From assembly GCA_026416955.1 (NCBI GenBank), contig JAOAEE010000024.1, forward strand, positions 1 to 57,076: a stretch of DNA of 57,076 nucleotides, in the 5' to 3' direction. The notes under the pieces are model-generated. The model did not search any database and was not told the origin of the DNA. It saw only the letters and a list, made by a program, of their open reading frames with translations. The stretch is from Ignavibacteria bacterium. Lineage in GTDB: Bacteria; Bacteroidota; Ignavibacteria; Kapaibacteriales; UBA2268. Positions 34,486-44,617 of this stretch are shown piece after piece. How positions within the stretch are numbered: position 1 is the first letter of the stretch; the number at the start of each line of letters is the position of its first letter. The position numbers and the translations under genes were made by a program.

Positions 34486-37326
34486 ATGATGTTTTGGATT
34501 TTGGTTTTTTCCTTTTTGGGTTCTTTGCTTTGTTCGTTTGGACAAAATTTAACATACGTTTACCCACTTCCTAATACAGGAATGCATTCAATAAAAACCC
34601 CAATTATCCTTAAATTCGACGCTCCAATTGAAAATTGTTCCTATTGCACTAAAATTCAAATTTACGGTGAAAAAAGTGGAATACATAATTATAAATATTC
34701 TCTTTCAAATGACAAAAAAACTATTTCAATAGAAAGTTTGAAACCATTTTCTGTTAATGAAAAAGTTGCAATCAAAGTTGGAAACAAGGAATATTCATTT
34801 ACAACCACCAGCGTTAGCCCCGAAGAGCAAAAAATCTTTTTCAGTGCCTATTTCCCCAACTATTTTCCTGAACTTTCAAGTGCTTTCCTATCCAAAGGCA
34901 ATCAAAAGCAAACTGATATTACACTGCAAGACACGGTTCCACAAGATTTTCCAACCGTTATTATAAATTCCGTTCGAAATCCAGCTCCCGGATATATTTA
35001 CATTGCAAATTTCGGAATGGGTGCCGAAAGAAGTTACTTAATGATTCTCGACAACAATGGAAAACCAGTAAAATATAAAAAGGTTCCCTTACCCGGATTC
35101 GACTTCAAAATGCAACCCAATGGGTTAATAACCAACGCACATATCATTACTTCACACATACCACAAGGTTGGGGTTGGGCAGAAGCATATATGGAAGTAA
35201 TGGACCAGAATTTAAATATTATCGACACTGTTCAATGTAAAGGTGGATATATTGCAGATTTCCACGACTTTAAAATCCTACCAAACGGTCATTATTTGCT
35301 TATTTCATACGACCCACAACCAATAGATATGAGCAAAGTTGTCGATGGAGGAAATCCAAACGCTATTGTCCTGGGAAGTATTATTCAGGAATTGGATGCT
35401 CAAAAGAATGTTGTATTTCAATGGAGAAGTTGGGACCATATACCTATTACCGATGCCTACTCCCCACTTACTGGAATAGCAGTCGACCCCGTTCATATTA
35501 ATGCAGTGGAGTTAGATTACGATGGAAATCTATTGATATCCTCACGACACCTTTCAGAAATTACAAAAATTAGCCGCGAAACTGGTGAAATTATCTGGCG
35601 CCTTGGCGGCAAAAAGAATATGTTTACTTTCATTAATGAACACTCAGAAAATGCCCCAACATATTTCTCATACCAACACGACATTCGCCGTCAACCAAAC
35701 GGGAATATTACTCTTTACGATAATGGAAACCAACATCCTACACCTTATTCGAGAGCTGTAGAATACAAATTAGATGAAGAAAATCTCACGGCAGAGCTGG
35801 TTTGGGAATATCGTAATAATCCAGACATTTATGGCGAAACAATGGGTTCGACACAGCGATTACCAAATGGAAATACTGTAATTGGTTGGGGAGGAGTAAC
35901 CTCTGGTCATATTCGTATAGTTACTGAAGTAAATCCCAAAGGTGAAATCGAATTTGAACTTTCGTTCCCTAAAGGAGTTACGTTTCAAACCACTTCTTAT
36001 AGAGCCTATAGGTTTCCATACCCACCAGGTCTTCCAGATGTTGTTGTTGAAAAAGAAGAAATATCGTCGATAATAAGCCCGGGCAATCCCCTTTATGATA
36101 CTTTACACTTTAAAGAAAATGAAAAAGAAACGGGAGTTTCAATTGTATTCCATCAATTAAGCGACGAAAGTCCCTCTAAAATTACAGTCGAAAAGTATTC
36201 TTATGCACCTTTATATCCTAAGTTTCTTAACGAAACTCCTTTAGTAAATTCTTACAAAGTTATAGTTAAATCCGAAAACATTTTTCAATTCAATGGCAAG
36301 ATAATTTTGGACCTTTCCAAATTCCCATTACTAATTCATAGAAAGAATTTGGCAATTTGGCGCCGTGGTAACCAATATGAACCATTCCTTCCTTTACCTT
36401 CAAACTACGATGAAACAAATGGAATACTTATCGGACTTGTCAATAACTTGAACGGTGAGTACATTATTGCTACAGGAGACTTCAAAAAGAAACCCGACCC
36501 ACCCATTTTAACCGCTCCGCCAAACAACGCAGTGTTGAACTCGCAAAAGAAAATTACCTTCCAATGGACACCAAGAAATATAGTTTTGACTTCGGAAATT
36601 TTAATTGCAAAAGACGAGAATTTTGTAAATGTGGTTTTCAATACTAATGGTCTCAAAGAAAACATTCTCACAATTTCACCATTACCTGCGGGTAAATACT
36701 TCTGGAAGGTTAGATGTGCAAATCCTTATGGACAGAGTGAATGGTCGGAAGCTTTTTCCTTCGAGGTTAAACAGCCCTTTTTAAGGGTTCTTTCTCCAAA
36801 AACTGGTGACAAATTAAGCCAAGAAAGTAATTTTTTGATAGAATGGGAACACAATCTTGACCCAGACTTTATGATTACTTTGTATAACAACAATCAACCA
36901 GTATTGAATATAATAGACTCAATTTACAGTGTATTTGGAAAATATATTTGGAATGTTCCGAACACACTACAAATTGGAAACAATTACAAAATAAGAATAA
37001 CATCACTCAAAAACAATCAAAATTATGCTGAAAGTGGAGTATTCTCGATTCAAGGTCCAAATTCAGTCGAAGAGGCTTTCCAGAAGATTAACATTTTTCC
37101 AAATCCCTCGAAAGGCAATTTAACAATTGAAACAAAAGACGAAGAAATAATATCGATAAAAATTTTCAATTTGTTCGGTAACGAGGTAATGCATTTTACC
37201 GATTCCATTTCAAATTTCAATGGAATAGTTTTTGATTTATCTTCATTTCCAAGTGGTTTATACACGATTTTAATTAAAACAAATAAAAGGAGTTTATTCG
37301 AAAAATTTACATTGATAAACAATTAA
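34486..37326 (+). CDS. secreted arylsulfotransferase-like protein with T9SS tail (first of tandem pair)
   Basis: A 946-residue exported protein: signal peptide (1-19), an Ig-like N-domain (about 22-110), then an ASST-type six-bladed propeller (about 160-510). Four family active-site positions appear in order: His260 in DFHDFKILPNG, His337 in PVHINAVE, Arg354 in ISSRHLSEI, and His398 in SYQHDIR, the likely transiently sulfated histidine. A fibronectin-like domain lies near 690-770, and a type IX sorting domain at 865-946 (IFPNPSKGN, then SSFPSGLYTILI). The family transfers sulfate between phenolic compounds without PAPS. Whether the substrate here is phenolic is open. Confidence 0.85.
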   Translation: MMFWILVFSFLGSLLCSFGQNLTYVYPLPNTGMHSIKTPIILKFDAPIENCSYCTKIQIYGEKSGIHNYKYSLSNDKKTISIESLKPFSVNEKVAIKVGNKEYSFTTTSVSPEEQKIFFSAYFPNYFPELSSAFLSKGNQKQTDITLQDTVPQDFPTVIINSVRNPAPGYIYIANFGMGAERSYLMILDNNGKPVKYKKVPLPGFDFKMQPNGLITNAHIITSHIPQGWGWAEAYMEVMDQNLNIIDTVQCKGGYIADFHDFKILPNGHYLLISYDPQPIDMSKVVDGGNPNAIVLGSIIQELDAQKNVVFQWRSWDHIPITDAYSPLTGIAVDPVHINAVELDYDGNLLISSRHLSEITKISRETGEIIWRLGGKKNMFTFINEHSENAPTYFSYQHDIRRQPNGNITLYDNGNQHPTPYSRAVEYKLDEENLTAELVWEYRNNPDIYGETMGSTQRLPNGNTVIGWGGVTSGHIRIVTEVNPKGEIEFELSFPKGVTFQTTSYRAYRFPYPPGLPDVVVEKEEISSIISPGNPLYDTLHFKENEKETGVSIVFHQLSDESPSKITVEKYSYAPLYPKFLNETPLVNSYKVIVKSENIFQFNGKIILDLSKFPLLIHRKNLAIWRRGNQYEPFLPLPSNYDETNGILIGLVNNLNGEYIIATGDFKKKPDPPILTAPPNNAVLNSQKKITFQWTPRNIVLTSEILIAKDENFVNVVFNTNGLKENILTISPLPAGKYFWKVRCANPYGQSEWSEAFSFEVKQPFLRVLSPKTGDKLSQESNFLIEWEHNLDPDFMITLYNNNQPVLNIIDSIYSVFGKYIWNVPNTLQIGNNYKIRITSLKNNQNYAESGVFSIQGPNSVEEAFQKINIFPNPSKGNLTIETKDEEIISIKIFNLFGNEVMHFTDSISNFNGIVFDLSSFPSGLYTILIKTNKRSLFEKFTLINN

Positions 37327-37341
37327 ATCTTTGGAGAATAT

Positions 37342-40300
37342 ATGAAATGCTTATTTAAAATTTTGATAGTGATTGTGATAATATTTGATTGTAATTATTT
37401 ACTAAGTGATACTTCTTTAATTCAAAGAACAGTTTGGAACAACCCTTCTCCCGGTTATCTATTTCTTGGACCAGTTGATGACAGGGACTTATCCATTTAC
37501 GACAACTCTGGTTACAAGGTTATTACAAAGAGCTTCGGATTTCAATCCCAAGGTTTTTATGATTTTAAAATGCACCCAAATGGTAAGCTTTCTGCATATT
37601 TTTTTAACATTCGTAAATTCATCGTTTTAGATTCGAATTTAAATATTATCGATACTGTTGGTGCAGTTGGTTATCCAACGGACTTTCACGATTTTTTAAT
37701 ACTTCCAAATGGCAATTATTTAGTTATTGCCGTAGCAGATACCATTATTGATATGAGTAGGATTATTCCGAATGGGCATCCAACTTGTCAAGTTAACAAT
37801 TTCATTATCCAAGAAATTCACCCACAAACCAAGCGTGTAGTGTGGCAATGGAATGCTCTTGAACATTATTCTATAACAGATGCAACAGAAGATATTGCTC
37901 TCGATGCAAGTTATATTCGACCTTTCCATATCAATTCAATGGAACTTTTAAGCGATGGTAACCTTCTTATTTCTTGTCGACATTTAGATGAATTGACAAA
38001 AATCAATCGTCAAAATGGTAATATAATTTGGCGACTGGGGGGGAGCAAATGCCGAAATAATCAATTCACATTTATGAACGATACTATTAATAATTTCTTT
38101 GGGTTTTCCCATCAACACGACCCAAAGCAATTATCTAATGGAAATATTCTTCTTTTCGATAATGGGAATTTGCGCCCGAATAAATTTTCGCGTGTCGTCG
38201 AATATCAGATAAACGAAAATAACAGAACAGTCTCAAAAGTTTGGGAATATCGAGCTCCCAATAATATTGTTTCTTACTCAATGGGTAGTTGCCAAAGGCT
38301 TCCTAATGGTAATACTCTAATTACTTGGGGCGGCACTACTGCAGAAGGAGGCCATAATTACTTACTTACTGAAGTAACTCCAGACGGAACAGTAGCACTT
38401 GAGTTTACCGGTAATTGTGGTACATATAGAGGTTATCGTTATATATTCAAAATGGATGCAGTTACCTCGACTATCACATCAACTGGGGTTGTAAACTTCA
38501 GAAACTCTCAATATAACACAAATGTTAGTATTTCTGTTTCTAATCTAAACGGAACAGCAAAATATACTGTAGAAAAGCATAAATACGCACCTCATAATTT
38601 AAACCAAGGGGGACCTTGCTCAGTTCTTCCTTATCGTTGGGTTATAACAAAACAAAGTTCAAATTCAATCGCTGGGTATATTTATTTTGATTTAAATGGA
38701 TTGACCGGTTTTTCAAATCCACAAGACTTAAAGGTTTTTTACAGACAAGCGGAAGGTTTTGGTCCTTTTACACAATTAAATACAACTTACAATAGTCAAT
38801 ATAACAGATTGGAAACTAATTTTTCTGGGGTAGGTGAATATTGTATTGGAGCTGGTTACATAGGGGTTCCAAGACCAGTTTATCCAACCAACAGTGAATT
38901 GAACGTTCCTATTTCTCCACGGTTAAGATGGAATAAATTTATTATCGGCGAAAAATACCATATTCAAGTTTCTTTTAGTTCAAACTTTCAAAATATTATC
39001 TATGATATTGATAACATCCCCGATACTACTTATACGCTTACAAACCTAATGCCCGGAAAAACTTATTATTGGAGAGTTCGTGCTGAAAGAGAAAGTTGCA
39101 TTAGCGACTGGTCGAGCCCTATTGAATTCACAACTGTTTACGAAAAAATTACAGTGTTTGCACCTGCCGACAGCTCTTTGGATATGCCATTGAAGGTTCA
39201 ATTTACTTGGGCTGCCAATCAAAATGCTTGGTCGTATCAATTACAAATTGCTATTGATAGCAAATTCGAAACAATTGAAAGGGATACTATCGTAAACAAC
39301 TCCATAGTTGAGATTTCTAATTTAAACTACTACACTGACTACTTCTGGCGTGTACGACTTTTGAGGGGTGAGCAATATGGAATGTGGTCGGATGTTAGAA
39401 AGTTTAGGACAATGTTGGCACCCCCGCTACTACTTTCCCCGGGAAATACTACCAAAAATGTACCAGTTAATGGAACCTTAAGATGGACAGCTGTTCCCGG
39501 TGCAATTCACTACCATCTTGTGGTTTCTAAAACTCCACAATTTGTGAAAAACCTTATTGATGTCGTAGATGTCAAAGAAACTCAATATGAATATTTGAAT
39601 TTGGAGCCTGCAACTGAATATTACTGGCGAGTTCGAGCAACTGGGGAAACTGGAAAAAGCGAGTGGTCTGAAACTTTCTCTTTTAAAACCCAATTATCAA
39701 AACCAGAACTAATTCGACCTCCTTTTGCTGATACTCTTGCCCCAGTAAGCGGAATTCTTAAATGGAAAGAAGTAAATTTTGCAACAAATTACGAAATAGA
39801 AATCTGCGAAAAGAAAGACTTCAATATCGGTGTAATTAGTTACAAAGTAGCTGGTCAAACATTTGTTCAATATTCTGGACTTGCTTATTCAACAATTTAT
39901 TACTGGAGAGTTAAAGCATACAATAATGAACTTGAAAGCCCAGTTTCCGATATATTTTGGTTCAAAACTATTCCAGAAAATTATTTACCTCCTCCAACTC
40001 TTATGTATCCATCGGACCAAGCTATTAATGTTCGGCAAAAAGATAAACTTGTTTGGTTGTCAATCGAAAATGCAAATAGTTACATCTTGCAAATATCCAC
40101 CGACAAATTTTTCAACAATTTAGTTGTAAACAAGGAAATATCAGACACAAGTTTTGAAATTTCAGGATTGGCATATGCAACTCGATTTTATTGGCGTGTT
40201 AAAGCAATCAATTCTTCTTTCAATAGCTTCTGGTCCGAAATTTATTCATTTACAACAGGGTTGCGCGAACCAATGTTACTTTCACCCGCTAATCTTGTAT

Positions 40301-40794
40301 ATTTGGAAAAATTTCCAATCGAATTTGAATGGGAAAAAACTGCCGACAAGATTTTTTATGAATTACAAATAGCTTACGACGAAAATTTTGAATTTATTCT
40401 TACCAAGCAAATTCTTTACGACCAAAGCGAGTACACTTTGCAAACCGCACCTACCGAGACTTGGTTTCATTGGAGAATTAAAGCCTTTAGCGGTGTTTTG
40501 GAAAGCGATTGGTCGGAAGTTCGAAAATTTAGGATAAAAGGAGTGAACTCGATAGAAAATGAAGTTCCACCACTTGTTTTCGATGAAGTTGAACCGGGAA
40601 TTTTTGTGATACAAAATAATAATTCGATAGATGATATAGCTGTTTTCAATCAATTGAGCCAAATTGTATTCAATTGCTCCAATTGCCAACCAGTTAATAT
40701 CATAAATTTAAATTCGTTCCCAATTGGCACATATTTCATCAAAGTTCAAACAAATAAAGATATTTATTTCAAAAAAGTTATAAACTTTCGTTAG
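37342..40794 (+). CDS. secreted arylsulfotransferase-like protein with six Fn3-like repeats and T9SS tail (second of pair)
   Basis: A 1150-residue paralogue 15 bases downstream of the first. A signal peptide (1-22) leads straight into the ASST propeller (about 25-370) with His116 (DFHDFLILPNG), His196 (PFHINSME), Arg213 (ISCRHLDEL) and His259 (SHQHDPK) all kept. A linker domain to about 505 is followed by roughly six fibronectin-type repeats of about 95 residues, each with TYYWRVRA-like and WSE/WSS elements. The C-terminal 75 residues look like a sorting domain. It lacks the N-terminal Ig domain of its neighbour. A strong terminator closes the pair. Confidence 0.85.
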   Translation: MKCLFKILIVIVIIFDCNYLLSDTSLIQRTVWNNPSPGYLFLGPVDDRDLSIYDNSGYKVITKSFGFQSQGFYDFKMHPNGKLSAYFFNIRKFIVLDSNLNIIDTVGAVGYPTDFHDFLILPNGNYLVIAVADTIIDMSRIIPNGHPTCQVNNFIIQEIHPQTKRVVWQWNALEHYSITDATEDIALDASYIRPFHINSMELLSDGNLLISCRHLDELTKINRQNGNIIWRLGGSKCRNNQFTFMNDTINNFFGFSHQHDPKQLSNGNILLFDNGNLRPNKFSRVVEYQINENNRTVSKVWEYRAPNNIVSYSMGSCQRLPNGNTLITWGGTTAEGGHNYLLTEVTPDGTVALEFTGNCGTYRGYRYIFKMDAVTSTITSTGVVNFRNSQYNTNVSISVSNLNGTAKYTVEKHKYAPHNLNQGGPCSVLPYRWVITKQSSNSIAGYIYFDLNGLTGFSNPQDLKVFYRQAEGFGPFTQLNTTYNSQYNRLETNFSGVGEYCIGAGYIGVPRPVYPTNSELNVPISPRLRWNKFIIGEKYHIQVSFSSNFQNIIYDIDNIPDTTYTLTNLMPGKTYYWRVRAERESCISDWSSPIEFTTVYEKITVFAPADSSLDMPLKVQFTWAANQNAWSYQLQIAIDSKFETIERDTIVNNSIVEISNLNYYTDYFWRVRLLRGEQYGMWSDVRKFRTMLAPPLLLSPGNTTKNVPVNGTLRWTAVPGAIHYHLVVSKTPQFVKNLIDVVDVKETQYEYLNLEPATEYYWRVRATGETGKSEWSETFSFKTQLSKPELIRPPFADTLAPVSGILKWKEVNFATNYEIEICEKKDFNIGVISYKVAGQTFVQYSGLAYSTIYYWRVKAYNNELESPVSDIFWFKTIPENYLPPPTLMYPSDQAINVRQKDKLVWLSIENANSYILQISTDKFFNNLVVNKEISDTSFEISGLAYATRFYWRVKAINSSFNSFWSEIYSFTTGLREPMLLSPANLVYLEKFPIEFEWEKTADKIFYELQIAYDENFEFILTKQILYDQSEYTLQTAPTETWFHWRIKAFSGVLESDWSEVRKFRIKGVNSIENEVPPLVFDEVEPGIFVIQNNNSIDDIAVFNQLSQIVFNCSNCQPVNIINLNSFPIGTYFIKVQTNKDIYFKKVINFR

Positions 40795-40811
40795 TGCAAC
40801 CCCCACAACGA

Positions 40812-40863
40812 AAACCCTGAACATTGATTTTCCTCTTTTCGATGTTCAGGGTTTCTTTTTTAA
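40812..40863 (+). terminator. strong intrinsic terminator after the arylsulfotransferase pair
   Basis: The perfect 13-base arms AAACCCTGAACAT (40812-40824) and ATGTTCAGGGTTT (40842-40854) are followed by a T-rich tail to 40863. This is the clearest Rho-independent terminator in the window. Confidence 0.92.
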
Positions 40864-40901
40864 TATCTGCCACTTTTTATTCCTTTTAAGATAAATTAAA
40901 C

Positions 40902-40909
40902 TAATTTTG
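40902..40909 (+). promoter_or_regulatory. TAATTTTG -7-type box before FemAB-like gene
   Basis: It matches TAnnTTTG, 18 bases before the ATG at 40928 and just after the upstream terminator. A new transcription unit is therefore expected here. No -33 TTG is seen. Confidence 0.45.
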
Positions 40910-40927
40910 CTTTTTTTAAAATTTGAA

Positions 40928-41905
40928 ATGAACAAAATAGAAGTTGTTGAATACGAGGAAAAGTATCGTTCGCTTTGGGACGAATTTGTTGAAAAATCCA
41001 ATAATGGAACCCTTTTTCATCTCCAATCGTTCTTGGAATATCATCCAAAAGGGAAATTCAATTTCCACCATCTAATGTTCTTCGAAAATGACAAATTACT
41101 TGCGGTTCTCCCCGGAGGAATTGTCGACTCAAATATTTATTGGTCTCCAGTGGGAGCAAGTTATGGCTCTTTAGTGACCGAGGACATACCATTCGAAAAA
41201 GCATTGCTTTTAGTCGACACTATGATGGAATATTTCGAAAAAAATGGATTTAAAGAAATTTTTCTCATTCCACCACCTATTATTTACAACAAAGTCATTA
41301 CCCAACATATCGAATACTCAATGTTATACAGACACTTCGATTTCGAATTACACTATATTAGTCACGCAATCCATATTAATTTCAAGAAAGACTTTTTGTC
41401 GTATTTCGATAAAACTGCCCGGAAAACAATTCGAAAAATTCTACGGGAACAAAAAATTCAAATTCGCGAAAGCACCGACTACCCTACTTTCAACGAAATT
41501 CTCGTAAAAAATAAAGCAAAACATAATGCAAAGCCAACACATTCGCTCGACGATATGTTACGGCTATCTAAACTTGTTCCAAACAAAGTCCGTTTAAATA
41601 TGGTTTATTACGAAGATATCCCCATTGCTGGTTCTTGGTTGTTTATCTGCAATCCCAAAGTTGTATTATGCTTTTATAATATGTTATTGTATGAATACGA
41701 GCATCTTAAACCAGTCTATTTAATAATGTATGAAACGGTTCGTTGGGCTTTGGAAAATGGCTTTGAATGGGTCGACATAGGTGTTTCCCAAGACACAAAA
41801 TCAAGTAACCCTATGACCCCAGCCTTGAGTTTAATAAATTTTAAAGAACGTTTTCATTCTCGTGGGATTCTTCGAAGCACTTATCATTATAAGTTTCGTG
41901 ATTAG
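40928..41905 (+). CDS. FemAB/GNAT-like peptidyl or acyl transferase
   Basis: A 325-residue protein of the GNAT superfamily branch containing FemAB and BioF2-like acetyltransferase domains. The N-terminal lobe has LWDEFVEKSNNGTLFHL and LPGGIVDSNIYWSPVGASYGSL. The C-terminal lobe has IRKILREQKIQIRE and the PVYLIMYETVRWALENGFEWVDIG segment that marks this group. Members modify surface polysaccharides, lipids or peptidoglycan stems. Its place at the head of a glycan block suits a surface role. The ATG at 40928 is chosen over an in-frame TTG at 40907. Confidence 0.75.
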   Translation: MNKIEVVEYEEKYRSLWDEFVEKSNNGTLFHLQSFLEYHPKGKFNFHHLMFFENDKLLAVLPGGIVDSNIYWSPVGASYGSLVTEDIPFEKALLLVDTMMEYFEKNGFKEIFLIPPPIIYNKVITQHIEYSMLYRHFDFELHYISHAIHINFKKDFLSYFDKTARKTIRKILREQKIQIRESTDYPTFNEILVKNKAKHNAKPTHSLDDMLRLSKLVPNKVRLNMVYYEDIPIAGSWLFICNPKVVLCFYNMLLYEYEHLKPVYLIMYETVRWALENGFEWVDIGVSQDTKSSNPMTPALSLINFKERFHSRGILRSTYHYKFRD

Positions 41906-41907
41906 AA

Positions 41908-43017
41908 ATGAATAAAACATCCGTCGATATCTTAATCGTTGCATTAAACAAGATAGATTACGACGGAAGACTTTTTAACTTCTTGCACACCTTTTCCAAA
42001 AATAATTTTTCAATTGCAACAATTACAATTGGCTATCCTTTCAATTTTAAAAACAACTTAAAAGCTTTCACAATTTCAATTGATGAAAGTTCCAAAACAA
42101 TATTTAAAACAATTAATTTCACATTAAATGGCTTAAAGTTAATAAACAGTATTAATCCTACACATATCATTTGCTCCGATGTTTATTCATTACCATTGTG
42201 TTCAATTTTCAAAAAGAGATACAAATCCAAACTTTACTACGACTCACGAGAAATTTATTCATCATTGGCATCTCTATCGAACCAAAGTTGGAAACAAAAA
42301 TTGCTCACTGCTTTCGAAAAGCATTACATCAAATTTGTCGATAAAATTATTGTTACTGGTGAATTAGATAAAGAGTATCTATCGGAACTTTTCCCAGAAA
42401 AAAAATTTTCAATAATAAAAAATTACCCTTCAAAGTGTAATAAGACTGAAAAAATCAATTTGAAAGAAGTCTTAAAAATACCCGAAAATTCGATTCTTGC
42501 TGTTTACCAAGGGGTATTACTAAATGGTCGCGGGCTGGACTTAGCAATAAAATCCCTTTCCTCCAACACAAGATTACATCTTGTTGTAATAGGTTCTGGT
42601 CCATTGGAAGCACAATACAAAAAATTAGCACAAGATTTTAATGTTTCCGATAGAACGCATTTTCTTGGTTTGATTCAATATTCACAACTTTTAAACTACA
42701 CGATGGCTTGCGATATTGGATTATGCCTTATTGAACCTATTTCGTTTTCGTATGAATTGGCATTACCAAACAAACTTTTCGAATATTTACAAGCGGGAAT
42801 ACCAACTATCGCAACAAAATTGCCAGCAATTGAAAGTGTATTCTTGCAATACAAGGTTGGAGAGCTTGTTCCTTTAAGTATTACACCAAAGGAACTAGCG
42901 AGAAAAATCGAGTATGTTTTCGAAAACAAGTATGATTATCAAATTGATATTAAAAGAGGTTCAGAAACCTTTTGCTGGGAAAGCCAAGAAGATACCATTT
43001 TAGGTTTATTGCTATGA
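41908..43017 (+). CDS. glycosyltransferase family 4-like
   Basis: A 369-residue GT-B enzyme. The N-terminal half has LNKIDYDGRLFNFLHTFSKN and DSREIYSSLASL. The C-terminal donor domain includes LLNGRGLDLAIKSL, VVIGSGPLEAQYKKLA and the EX7E-type region ALPNKLFEYLQAGIPTIAT. It likely adds a sugar to a surface glycan at the cytoplasmic membrane. It starts two bases after the FemAB-like gene and its stop overlaps the EamA start. Confidence 0.87.
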   Translation: MNKTSVDILIVALNKIDYDGRLFNFLHTFSKNNFSIATITIGYPFNFKNNLKAFTISIDESSKTIFKTINFTLNGLKLINSINPTHIICSDVYSLPLCSIFKKRYKSKLYYDSREIYSSLASLSNQSWKQKLLTAFEKHYIKFVDKIIVTGELDKEYLSELFPEKKFSIIKNYPSKCNKTEKINLKEVLKIPENSILAVYQGVLLNGRGLDLAIKSLSSNTRLHLVVIGSGPLEAQYKKLAQDFNVSDRTHFLGLIQYSQLLNYTMACDIGLCLIEPISFSYELALPNKLFEYLQAGIPTIATKLPAIESVFLQYKVGELVPLSITPKELARKIEYVFENKYDYQIDIKRGSETFCWESQEDTILGLLL

Positions 43018-43901
43018 TTTATCTTATTCTGATTTTTCAACAATTTATAGCCTCGACTACACACATTTTTTCCAAAAATCTTACATTCGATCTACCACCA
43101 ACTTTAATTCTACTCTTTCGAAGCCTTTTTGCAGCAAGCTTATTTTTGTGTATACTTTTATTTAGAAAACAAAATCCATTTTTACTCGAAAGGAAAGAGT
43201 TACATAAATGGTTAATTCTTGGATTGTTAAATGTCCCTTTAAACCAACTTTTATTCTACCTTAGTATAAAATCAACAACTGCACCTAATGTTGCTTTAGC
43301 CTACGCATTAAGCCCTATATTCATACTAATAATTTCCGTAGTTGGGCTTCGAGAAAAAGTTAATTACTTAAAGGTATTGGGGATAGTAATTGGTTTTTTG
43401 GGGATTACTATTATACTTGTTGAAAAAGGAGTATCTTTAAAATCGGAATATTTTCTTGGGAATTTACTTGCACTTTTGGCAAGCATATCTTGGGCTTTTT
43501 ATTCAACTTATGGAAAACCAATGATAAACAAATATGGAAGCACCTATTCAACTGCTATTGCTATGATTATGGGATTTCTTATGTATTTGCCAATCTCGTT
43601 AGCAATTGGGGACTTGAATAATGTGCAGATGATTAAACCAATCCATTGGTTGCAAATACTCTATCTTTCGGTTATGACCTCTGGGGTTGCTTACCTTCTT
43701 TGGTATTATGCACTGAAAAGGTTGCCCGCAAGTAGTGTTGGAGTTTTCAACAACTTACAGCCAGTTTTTACTACAATACTTTCTATTATTTTCTTTGAAC
43801 AAACACTTACAGAATTGTATGTAATTGGTGGAGTTTTCGTACTTGTTGGAGTTACTTTGGCACAGACAAACTCCTTTGGCGGCGAATCTCGTACAAAATA
43901 A
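43014..43901 (+). CDS. EamA/DMT family transporter
   Basis: A 295-residue integral membrane protein with ten predicted helices in two EamA repeats (residues about 1-130 and 145-285). Typical elements are NVPLNQLLFYLSIKSTTAPN, ALSPIFILIISV and, in the second half, SGVAYLLWYYALKRLPASSVGVFNNLQPVF. The substrate is unknown. The true start is the ATG at 43014, overlapping the glycosyltransferase stop (ATGA). The open frame back to 42972 is a reading of the upstream gene's tail. The last 50 bases overlap the convergent rlmB-like gene. Confidence 0.9.
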   Translation: MIYLILIFQQFIASTTHIFSKNLTFDLPPTLILLFRSLFAASLFLCILLFRKQNPFLLERKELHKWLILGLLNVPLNQLLFYLSIKSTTAPNVALAYALSPIFILIISVVGLREKVNYLKVLGIVIGFLGITIILVEKGVSLKSEYFLGNLLALLASISWAFYSTYGKPMINKYGSTYSTAIAMIMGFLMYLPISLAIGDLNNVQMIKPIHWLQILYLSVMTSGVAYLLWYYALKRLPASSVGVFNNLQPVFTTILSIIFFEQTLTELYVIGGVFVLVGVTLAQTNSFGGESRTK

Positions 43902-44616
43902 TCGCAGCCGAAACTGATGCGTTCAAGGACTCGGTTTTCCCGAAAATTGGTATTTTAATCACTGCATCACAATGCTTTAATGTACTTTGACTTAAACCTC
44001 TTCCCTCGCTTCCAAAAATTACAACTATTGGCACATCATAATTGAAGTCCCAAAAGTCTATTTCTGCTTTTGGTGTTGTACCAATTATCCAAAAACCAAA
44101 TTTTTTAAGGTCTTCGATAGTTTCTATTGTTGAATCTACTTTCACAATAGGTAAGTTCAAAATTGCTCCGGTACTCGCTTTTACTACTGTGGAGTTAATT
44201 GGTGCAGTTTTCTTAGTGGTCAGTATTAATCCTTGAGCACCTACACATTCGGCAGTTCGGGCAATACTTCCAAGATTTTGTGGGTCTTGTATCTTTTCCA
44301 AAAAAACTAAAATGGGTTGCTTTTCCTTTTGAAAAGCAATGTCAATTAATTCGTATAACTCCAAGTATTCAATTAGACTTAGGTATGCAATAACTCCTTG
44401 GGTTTGTGGAACTTGAATTTCATTCTCAATTTTTTTGAACTTTTCTTTGTCCAAGAAAGAAAAAGGAACACTATTTTTTCTCGATAAATAAATAATATCG
44501 TCGATTGGTTTACCTTCGACACCGTAGCGTAAATAAATTTTCTCAATTTGCGTTGGTTTGTTTCGGAGTACCGTTAAAACTGGATTCCGACCAAAGATAA
44601 TATTTTCTTCTTTCAT
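43852..44616 (-). CDS. rlmB: TrmH/SpoU-family 23S rRNA 2'-O-methyltransferase (RlmB-type)
   Basis: A 254-residue SPOUT methyltransferase. The N-terminal SpoU substrate-binding domain starts IIFGRNPVLTVLR. The knotted catalytic domain has LEKIQDPQNLGSIARTAE (motif 1, with the catalytic arginine), VIFGSEGRGLSQ (motif 2) and IPIFGKTESLNASVSAAI (motif 3). RlmB methylates a guanosine in the 23S peptidyl-transferase region; the exact site here is inferred. The ATG at 44616 gives the normal length. It starts one base after the stop of the upstream methyltransferase gene and overlaps EamA by 50 bases at its 3' end. Confidence 0.9.
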   Translation of the reverse strand: MKEENIIFGRNPVLTVLRNKPTQIEKIYLRYGVEGKPIDDIIYLSRKNSVPFSFLDKEKFKKIENEIQVPQTQGVIAYLSLIEYLELYELIDIAFQKEKQPILVFLEKIQDPQNLGSIARTAECVGAQGLILTTKKTAPINSTVVKASTGAILNLPIVKVDSTIETIEDLKKFGFWIIGTTPKAEIDFWDFNYDVPIVVIFGSEGRGLSQSTLKHCDAVIKIPIFGKTESLNASVSAAIILYEIRRQRSLSVPK

Positions 44617-44617
44617 A

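Noticed and set aside
37342-40794. tandem DNA repeat or CRISPR-like array in the Fn3 region
   Set aside because: The repeats are protein-level fibronectin-like units of about 95 residues with diverged DNA. There are no short direct repeats with spacers.
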